Positions 14,621 to 19,113 of a stretch of DNA of 19,113 bases are shown here, in pieces. Numbering within the stretch: the stretch's first letter is position 1; each line of letters starts with the position of its first letter. The notes beneath the pieces are model-generated. The model searched no databases, was not told the DNA's origin, and saw nothing but the letters and a program-made list of their open reading frames with translations. Source of the stretch: E44-bin32 sp034430615. Its GTDB lineage: Bacteria > Chloroflexota > Anaerolineae > Anaerolineales > E44-bin32. Location of the stretch: contig DAOUEJ010000044.1 in NCBI GenBank assembly GCA_034430615.1, positions 1 to 19,113 on the forward strand, written 5' to 3'. A program made the translations under genes and the position numbers.

Positions 14621-14861
14621 GCACATCCAATGTGGCGATTTGCTCGATGAACTCTCGGAATATCTTGATGGCCAGGCCAGGGAAGAAGTGTGCGCAGCAA
14701 TCGAAGCACATATGCTGGATTGCCCTGACTGCCGCATTATGGTCGATACCTTGCGTAAGACAATTCACCTTTATCGTGAGCAAGAATCGCAGCTCGGAAT
14801 GCCGGATGACGTACGGAAGCGATTGTTGATCACACTCGATCTTCAGGATTGGGTAGGCTAA
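14613..14861 (+). CDS. Zinc-binding anti-sigma factor (ZAS/RsrA-like), soluble
   Basis: The 82-residue protein should bind and hold the sigma factor encoded just before it. It has the zinc anti-sigma signature H33-x3-C37-x2-C40 (HMLDCPDC) plus C7 and C27. The spacing C7/C27/H33/C37/C40 is the same as C11/C31/H37/C41/C44 of Streptomyces RsrA, as I recall that sequence. In RsrA these positions coordinate zinc and form the redox-switch disulfide. No transmembrane helix follows, so it is a cytoplasmic anti-sigma factor and probably senses an intracellular signal such as thiol oxidation. The ATG lies within the last codons of the sigma gene (8-bp overlap). Confidence 0.88.
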   Translation: MGEHIQCGDLLDELSEYLDGQAREEVCAAIEAHMLDCPDCRIMVDTLRKTIHLYREQESQLGMPDDVRKRLLITLDLQDWVG

Positions 14862-14872
14862 TTACGAGAACC

Positions 14873-15082
14873 ATGCAATTCCAAAAAAATCTCCCGGAAC
14901 TGCCCCATGAGCAAGCCGCACCTTGCCCACATCAAGAGGGATTCAAGGCAAGCAAGGTTGATAAAGAGCCTAGAGCTGGGGGGGATTGTCCTCGATGCCA
15001 GCAGGGGAAGCTCGACTTCGACGGATGCCTGAACCTTGTTTGCTTGGAATGCGGTTTCTCAGCCGGAGGTGGATTTACCTGA
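14873..15082 (+). CDS. Small zinc-ribbon protein
   Basis: A 69-residue product from the ATG at 14873 (an in-frame TTG lies at 14849). The first 35 residues look unstructured. The C-terminal half holds two CxxC knuckles, C39-PR-C42 and C57-LE-C60, with an extra C52, a zinc-ribbon arrangement followed by GFSAGGGFT. It lies 11 bp after the anti-sigma gene and in the same direction, so it is likely part of that operon. Only a weak ribosome-binding site (GAGAA) is seen. Function unknown; short zinc ribbons often bind nucleic acid or protein, or buffer zinc. It is retained as a real gene because the paired CxxC pattern is unlikely by chance. Confidence 0.65.
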   Translation: MQFQKNLPELPHEQAAPCPHQEGFKASKVDKEPRAGGDCPRCQQGKLDFDGCLNLVCLECGFSAGGGFT

Positions 15083-15178
15083 TGAGGACCTTCCCCACCG
15101 GTCTGGTGTCACAACACCCCGCAAACTTTTGGTTAAGGACTCGAATTCTGGACTCCCTCAAGCCCAGGGGCTGAACAT

Positions 15179-15736
15179 ATGAGGCGCGCTCTCCCCTTCC
15201 TGCTGCTCGGTCTTGGCCTATTCTCCATCGGGCTGGGATTTCTCTGGCGCATACTTGTTACAACGGAGCCCCCTTCCCAGGCTGGCAAGGCATTGGATGA
15301 TTCATGTGTCCAGCCCGCGTCGGTTAACTACCCTGCCCCAGATCTGGAATTGGTAGATCTGACAGGAAACCCCGTGCAATTAGCTGACACACGCGGTAAG
15401 GTCGTCCTGCTAAACGCGTGGGCAACCTGGTGCCCCCCTTGCCTGGCAGAGATGCCTGATCTGCAACAGTATTACGAACTTCACCATAATGAGCCCTTCA
15501 TACTGCTCGGTGTCAATATCGGCGAGAGGGTTGAAGTGGTCGAAGATTTCGTTGGGCGATCAGGGTTGTCTTTCCCGATCTGGTTGGATCCGGGAGAAGA
15601 AACCTTGCGAGCTTTGAAGACGATTTCACTGCCTACATCGATCGTTATCGACCCGGAGGGTGTGGTTCGTTTAGCGTGGAGCGGTGCTACTTGTTTGTCG
15701 ACGTTGGAGAGCATGGTGTCCGCGCTTATCCCGTAG
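15179..15736 (+). CDS. Membrane-anchored TlpA/ResA-like thioredoxin-fold protein
   Basis: The 185-residue protein is a thiol-disulfide oxidoreductase attached to the outside of the cytoplasmic membrane. An uncleaved signal anchor covers about 5-27 (MRR then a Leu/Gly-rich helix). The AhpC/TSA-like thioredoxin domain runs from about 52, with the active site WCPPC (84-88), preceded by VVLLNAWAT, and the cis-proline loop SLPTS (150-154). Two additional cysteines, C43 and C172, lie outside the active site and could form a structural disulfide. AGGGG (15166-15170) lies 8 nt before the ATG. Family members reduce apocytochrome c or other exported proteins; no cytochrome maturation genes are present here. 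The context suggests thiol-stress repair, which is inferred. Confidence 0.88.
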   Translation: MRRALPFLLLGLGLFSIGLGFLWRILVTTEPPSQAGKALDDSCVQPASVNYPAPDLELVDLTGNPVQLADTRGKVVLLNAWATWCPPCLAEMPDLQQYYELHHNEPFILLGVNIGERVEVVEDFVGRSGLSFPIWLDPGEETLRALKTISLPTSIVIDPEGVVRLAWSGATCLSTLESMVSALIP

Positions 15737-15754
15737 CAGGTTCAGGAGGCAGGC

Positions 15755-16198
15755 ATGCAGGCGAAAGTCGTATGGAACCATAGGCTGTCATTTACCGGGC
15801 ATGCGGCAGGTTTCGAAGTTCCGCTTGGAGCCCATCCCGATGTGGGCGGAGACGATGATGGATTCCGTCCAATGCAATTGATCGCGCTGGGGATAGCCGG
15901 CTGCACTGCGATGGATGTGATCTCAATTCTGGAGAAGAAACGTCAGGATGTATCTGCGTTTGAAGTTAAGATCAGCGGTGATCAAGCACAGGAGCACCCC
16001 AGAGTCTTTACAAAGCTTCAGATCCGCTACTTGATAAGCGGTGAGAACATAGATGAAAATGCGGTTGCACGTGCGATCGACCTGTCGGAGACAAAGTACT
16101 GTCCAGCTCAAGCGATGTTCCGCGATATTCTCCCCATTGAGCTTAGCTATGAAATACATCAATCAACCGGAAAAGTGGTCAATGGACAACCACGATAA
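15755..16198 (+). CDS. OsmC/Ohr-family protein (peroxide-detoxifying thiol peroxidase family)
   Basis: The 147-residue protein fits the OsmC/Ohr fold. The two family cysteines are present: C50 (ALGIAGCTAMDV) and C116 (SETKYCPAQAMF), 66 residues apart, the same spacing as C59/C125 in E. coli OsmC (from memory). OsmC/Ohr proteins reduce organic hydroperoxides using these cysteines, regenerated by dithiols. The members lacking strong Ohr features, of which this is one (YhfA-like style), have less certain substrates. A perfect AGGAGG (15744-15749) sits 5 nt before the ATG. It lies 18 bp after the thioredoxin gene, and its end overlaps the start of the membrane-protein gene by 17 bp, so all are probably one transcript. 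Confidence 0.88.
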   Translation: MQAKVVWNHRLSFTGHAAGFEVPLGAHPDVGGDDDGFRPMQLIALGIAGCTAMDVISILEKKRQDVSAFEVKISGDQAQEHPRVFTKLQIRYLISGENIDENAVARAIDLSETKYCPAQAMFRDILPIELSYEIHQSTGKVVNGQPR

Positions 16199-17057
16199 CA
16201 GCCAGCGGGTATGGACCTCAAGCAGCCTGGGACGTGCACTTAATCCCGCATACCCGACCAATCTGGCGGTCATCCTGCTCACGCTGGTCGCTGGTGCAGT
16301 AACGGCGGTCATAACTATTCTCAATGGCGGCGCCTTCCTTGACAGTTTCGTCAGCGGCGGCCGTATCGGGCTCTACCTGTTTCTCTGCTGGGCTCTGACG
16401 CGGGAGATCGACCCAGATCATGAGGAATCGGCTTTTGGCTCCATCCTCTTCGGGCTGGCCGGGCTTGCGTTCGTTGATCAGCCAGCACTTCTTGTCGGTT
16501 TCTGGATGATTGGCATCCTGCGCCTGGTAAACCGGACCACCGGACAGATGGCAACACAACTCGATACAACTGTTCTCCTGGTGGCGAGTTTGTGGCTTGC
16601 ATGGAGCTATGACTGGGCGCTGGGAGCAATGGCAGGGCTGACGTTCGTTCTTGACAGCAGTCATGATCATCCCGTGACCAGGCATCGGGTTCTCGGTGGG
16701 CTGCTGCTGCTTCTAAGCGTAATTTTTTACTTCATGGATGTAGGTCATCAGATCCCAGTTCGTGATTTTCCGGTGGAGACTTACTGGGTAGCGATCGCGG
16801 CCACGTTGTTGATAATCCCATTGATCCTGGGCTCCAATCAGATCGTGAGCCGCGGTGACTATGCGAATATCCGTCTCGATCCTGCTCGGGTGCGGTTCGC
16901 ACAGCTCATCATGATCACCACTGCGATCATCCTGCTTACACGATCCAAGGATGGACTTAGCGCTAGCCTGGTGGAATGGGCATCCTTGTTCGGAGCCGGA
17001 ACCTGGTATATCGGGAGCACTTTGTTCCGTGCCGCCCACGCGCTGCGGAAATCCTAG
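16182..17057 (+). CDS. Conserved-type multi-pass membrane protein of unknown function
   Basis: I do not recognise a named family. The 291-residue protein has about eight predicted transmembrane segments, roughly at 28-48, 60-73, 86-115, 128-142, 146-158, 169-186, 199-217 and 238-282 (the last perhaps two). Notable non-membrane motifs are ALTREIDPDHEESAF (71-85), an acidic/His-containing loop, and DSSHDHPVTRHR (158-169). These charged loops contain possible metal-binding His/Asp residues, but no known transporter motif. The ATG at 16182 (MDNHDNSQ) is chosen because the protein then begins just before the first hydrophobic region. The in-frame upstream starts at 16053 and 16149 lie inside the OsmC gene. 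It is the last gene of the rightward operon. Confidence 0.75.
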   Translation: MDNHDNSQRVWTSSSLGRALNPAYPTNLAVILLTLVAGAVTAVITILNGGAFLDSFVSGGRIGLYLFLCWALTREIDPDHEESAFGSILFGLAGLAFVDQPALLVGFWMIGILRLVNRTTGQMATQLDTTVLLVASLWLAWSYDWALGAMAGLTFVLDSSHDHPVTRHRVLGGLLLLLSVIFYFMDVGHQIPVRDFPVETYWVAIAATLLIIPLILGSNQIVSRGDYANIRLDPARVRFAQLIMITTAIILLTRSKDGLSASLVEWASLFGAGTWYIGSTLFRAAHALRKS

Positions 17058-17108
17058 CTGTTCACTCCGGTTCGTGGAGAACGGGTTATTTGGGGGAGAA
17101 GCCAGTGC

Positions 17109-18212
17109 TCAGCGTACAGTGAAATAGGTGTAGTGATACTGGATGCGACCATCCACCAAACCAAGCGTATCGTTCCCATCCAGTACACGACCTTGCGGCC
17201 CCTCTGCTTGCCAGAGGAAGTGACGGCTGCGCCCCTCCCCGCTTTTTCCCAGGACTTTGAATTTCGCGCCCGGTAGCTGCTCCGTAAGCAGGGTTTGGTA
17301 CCACTGCCGCACCGAATCCTGGCCAACGATCGTGCGCTCACCGGTGACATGCGCAGCGTTTTGTGCGTAGAGCTTCGAGACAAAGACTGGATCATGCTCG
17401 TTCATGCGCCCGATTAATCGTTCCGGCATATCAGCAATCGGGGACACGACCGGCCACTCATAATCAGCGACAGCATTCCAGAGATGCATATACTCCGGTC
17501 TGGCAGCAAAATCCCAACTCCATGCATTCGCTCCGCTCAAACCAAGATCTCGCGCCTTACCAAAGAAACGCTTGATCTCGTCGCCCGTGGGTGACCATCC
17601 ACCGCGTGCATAGGTCGGTGCAGTGGGTACGACCGGTCTGGCGGGTTGGAGTGCCATGTACTGCTCCACTGTCGATTCTAGCTGCGCCTCCGGATCATGC
17701 ATCTGTTCGAAGTAAACCTGTGGCATGCTGAGATCGCAGTATTCCAGAAACGGCTTGAAGGGGAAATCGGCATGCATGCGTGGGAAGCGATAGGTGCTGA
17801 GCGCCACAGGAAGGTTTGGAAGGCCCGCTCGCAATTCCTGCATAAAGCGGGTGGCGGCGGTCCATTTGCTCTTCGTCCTATACTCGCCCTCTGCATCGAT
17901 TACATACCCCGACATCCCAAGCGTAAGGGTTCGTTCGACAGCAAGTCGCGCTTCGCTAACCGGGTCATCTCCGCGCACATAATGCCAGCCCCAAACCTCA
18001 ATACTCTCTCCTTCCAATGCTTCCTTGACAGGTGGGATTAAATCGAGGTTGCGATCGAAATCGAAGTTGTAGGGCCAGGTGGATCCGTCGGCAATCTTGA
18101 TCAGGACATGGGTCAAATTCGCAGCTTTTGCGCGGGCAGCAATCGTGGCCGGATCGCCTCGATCACAATAAGGGATCTTCCAAATGAAGTATCCTTTGCC
18201 CAGCAGGCTCAT
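17109..18212 (-). CDS. TIM-barrel-like protein fused to an NTF2/SnoaL-like domain
   Basis: I do not recognise a specific family. In the 367-residue protein, residues 1-250 have the strand/helix alternation of a TIM barrel of the glycoside-hydrolase type: GYFIWKIPYC at the start, THVLIKIADG (34-43), VWGWHYVRG (73-81), YVIDAEGEY (103-111), VALSTY, DLSMPQVYFEQ and NAWSWDF near 235. D106 and E108 of the DxE motif could be catalytic by analogy with GH25-like barrels. Residues about 255-367 look like an NTF2-like (SnoaL) pocket domain, ending in the typical strand run LVDGRIQYHYTYFTV. No signal peptide is visible. GGGAG lies 8 nt before the ATG. It is in the same direction as dinB, 63 bp downstream, and may be cotranscribed with it. 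Substrate unknown. Confidence 0.72.
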   Translation of the reverse strand: MSLLGKGYFIWKIPYCDRGDPATIAARAKAANLTHVLIKIADGSTWPYNFDFDRNLDLIPPVKEALEGESIEVWGWHYVRGDDPVSEARLAVERTLTLGMSGYVIDAEGEYRTKSKWTAATRFMQELRAGLPNLPVALSTYRFPRMHADFPFKPFLEYCDLSMPQVYFEQMHDPEAQLESTVEQYMALQPARPVVPTAPTYARGGWSPTGDEIKRFFGKARDLGLSGANAWSWDFAARPEYMHLWNAVADYEWPVVSPIADMPERLIGRMNEHDPVFVSKLYAQNAAHVTGERTIVGQDSVRQWYQTLLTEQLPGAKFKVLGKSGEGRSRHFLWQAEGPQGRVLDGNDTLGLVDGRIQYHYTYFTVR

Positions 18213-18275
18213 ATCTGTGACTCCCGCGCACCCATCGATCTAGCCCCTGCGATAATATCCTGAATCAAAGTACCG

Positions 18276-19113
18276 CTATTCAGAGTCTTGTTCACGATCT
18301 GGCCGTATCCCGCCTGCCCTCCGCACGGCATCACGCCCGAACCGGTTACGGATATCATCGATTGCGGCGCGCAGTTTTTCCTGCTCCTGCCCGCTCCCGT
18401 CAAAGAGCGAGAGCTGACGGATGGGTAGTCCGAGGTCCGAGACACCCACGCCGAGTAAGCGGACGGCTCGTCCTGATTTCCATACACCCTTGAATAGTTC
18501 TCGTGCATGCTCATAGATTTCCCCATCCGCGTCTGTATTTTGTTCCAGGCGTGCCTGGCGGGTGATTGTGGTGAAATCCGGCCAGCGGATTTTCACCTTT
18601 ACCGTCCACCCCGCAACTCCTGCCGTGCGCAATCGATGCCCGACCTCCTCACTGAGCCTGAGGATAATCTTCATGAGCTGGGCTTCATCCTCGATATCAA
18701 CTACAAATGTTCTTTCGGCGGACATCGATTTCGGTTCGTAATCCTCGTGAACCGGCCGATCATCATCGCCACGTGCTCTTGCTGCAAGTTCCAGGCCATG
18801 GAGTCCAAACATGGATTCAAGCGTGGAAGTGGAAAGGGCTGCCAGATCTCCAATTGTCCTTACCCCGCGCTCCTGGAGCCGTTCCCCGGTCTTTGGCCCG
18901 ATTCCGGGGATCATGCGCACCGGGAGCGGTGCCAGAAAATTACTTTCCGTGCCTGGTGGAACAACGATCAAGCCGTGCGGCTTTCCCACCTCGGAGGCGA
19001 TCTTCGCTACGAGCTTATTCGCGGCGATCCCCCACGAGGTCGGAAGCTGGATGCTTTCCTCAATCTCCCGCTGCAAGTCGTGCGCGATCTTCTCCCCGGA
19101 GCGGGGATCGCCA
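18276..19113 (-). CDS. dinB: DNA polymerase IV (Y family), C-terminal 279 residues, 5' end off the window
   Basis: This is the C-terminal part of a Y-family lesion-bypass polymerase. The window enters the gene in the palm domain, where the frame reads from 19112 as GDPRSGEKIAHDLQREIEES, then PTSWGIAANKLVAKIASEVGKPHGL, the conserved SxGIAxNKxxAKxAS block. The thumb/helix-hairpin-helix region MIPGIGPKTGERLQERG follows, then the little-finger domain (ERTFVVDIEDE onward). The QLSLF clamp-binding motif is at 18416-18402, unusually followed by a tail of about 40 residues that is hydrophilic and charged. The catalytic acidic residues lie beyond the right edge and cannot be checked. An in-frame TTG at 19076 is not the start, because homology continues upstream. 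Confidence 0.92.
   Translation of the reverse strand, partial: GDPRSGEKIAHDLQREIEESIQLPTSWGIAANKLVAKIASEVGKPHGLIVVPPGTESNFLAPLPVRMIPGIGPKTGERLQERGVRTIGDLAALSTSTLESMFGLHGLELAARARGDDDRPVHEDYEPKSMSAERTFVVDIEDEAQLMKIILRLSEEVGHRLRTAGVAGWTVKVKIRWPDFTTITRQARLEQNTDADGEIYEHARELFKGVWKSGRAVRLLGVGVSDLGLPIRQLSLFDGSGQEQEKLRAAIDDIRNRFGRDAVRRAGGIRPDREQDSE

Noticed and set aside
15083..15178. Possible extra small gene or RNA between the zinc-ribbon and thioredoxin genes
   Set aside because: The 96-bp gap has no stable hairpin with T-tract, no good start with Shine-Dalgarno, and nothing recognisable.

Overview
The window reads as a chromosomal segment from a moderately GC-rich, free-living bacterium, most likely a member of the Chloroflexota (Anaerolineae-type). 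That placement is inferred from the gene set and protein style: a Thr/Pro-rich stalked membrane protein, an ArgRS with an MSSRKGN signature, and a 2,3-diphosphoglycerate-synthetase-like GTPase. No rRNA or universal marker is present to prove it. Genes are tightly packed, with several 4-bp start/stop overlaps and no gene-free stretch longer than 300 bp.

Layout. (1) Positions 1-1597 hold two related insertion sequences in the same orientation, separated by 15 bp. Only the start of the first is inside the window; the second is complete (203-1597) and carries a DDE transposase. Their ends carry 22-bp-phased repeats. (2) Positions 1598-6564, plus strand: rpsT (ribosomal protein S20) with promoter and terminator, argS, a COG2403-type P-loop GTPase, and an orphan beta-class DNA methyltransferase. 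(3) Positions 6641-8534, minus strand: an orphan OmpR-type response regulator with a degenerate receiver domain, and a double-SIS sugar-phosphate protein. (4) Positions 8570-10689, plus strand: a PfkB-family kinase, apparently on a leaderless transcript, overlapping an M20 metallopeptidase. (5) Positions 10686-13810, minus strand: a GH36 alpha-galactosidase-like enzyme overlapping a two-helix membrane protein with a Thr/Pro repeat stalk. (6) Positions 14012-17057, plus strand: an ECF sigma factor, a zinc anti-sigma factor, a small zinc-ribbon protein, a membrane-anchored TlpA/ResA-like thioredoxin, an OsmC-family protein and a multi-pass membrane protein. (7) Positions 17109-19113, minus strand: a TIM-barrel-like/NTF2-like fusion protein and the 3' part of dinB (DNA polymerase IV), which runs off the right edge.

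The most interesting functional unit is block 6. The anti-sigma factor has Cys/His spacing that matches RsrA, the thiol-redox sensor of Streptomyces, and it is followed by thiol-chemistry genes (thioredoxin, OsmC). This suggests a self-contained thiol-stress regulon. The paired, diverged insertion sequences with repeat-array ends directly upstream of rpsT are the second most notable structure. The SIS/PfkB/M20 divergent cluster with its tight bidirectional promoter is the third.
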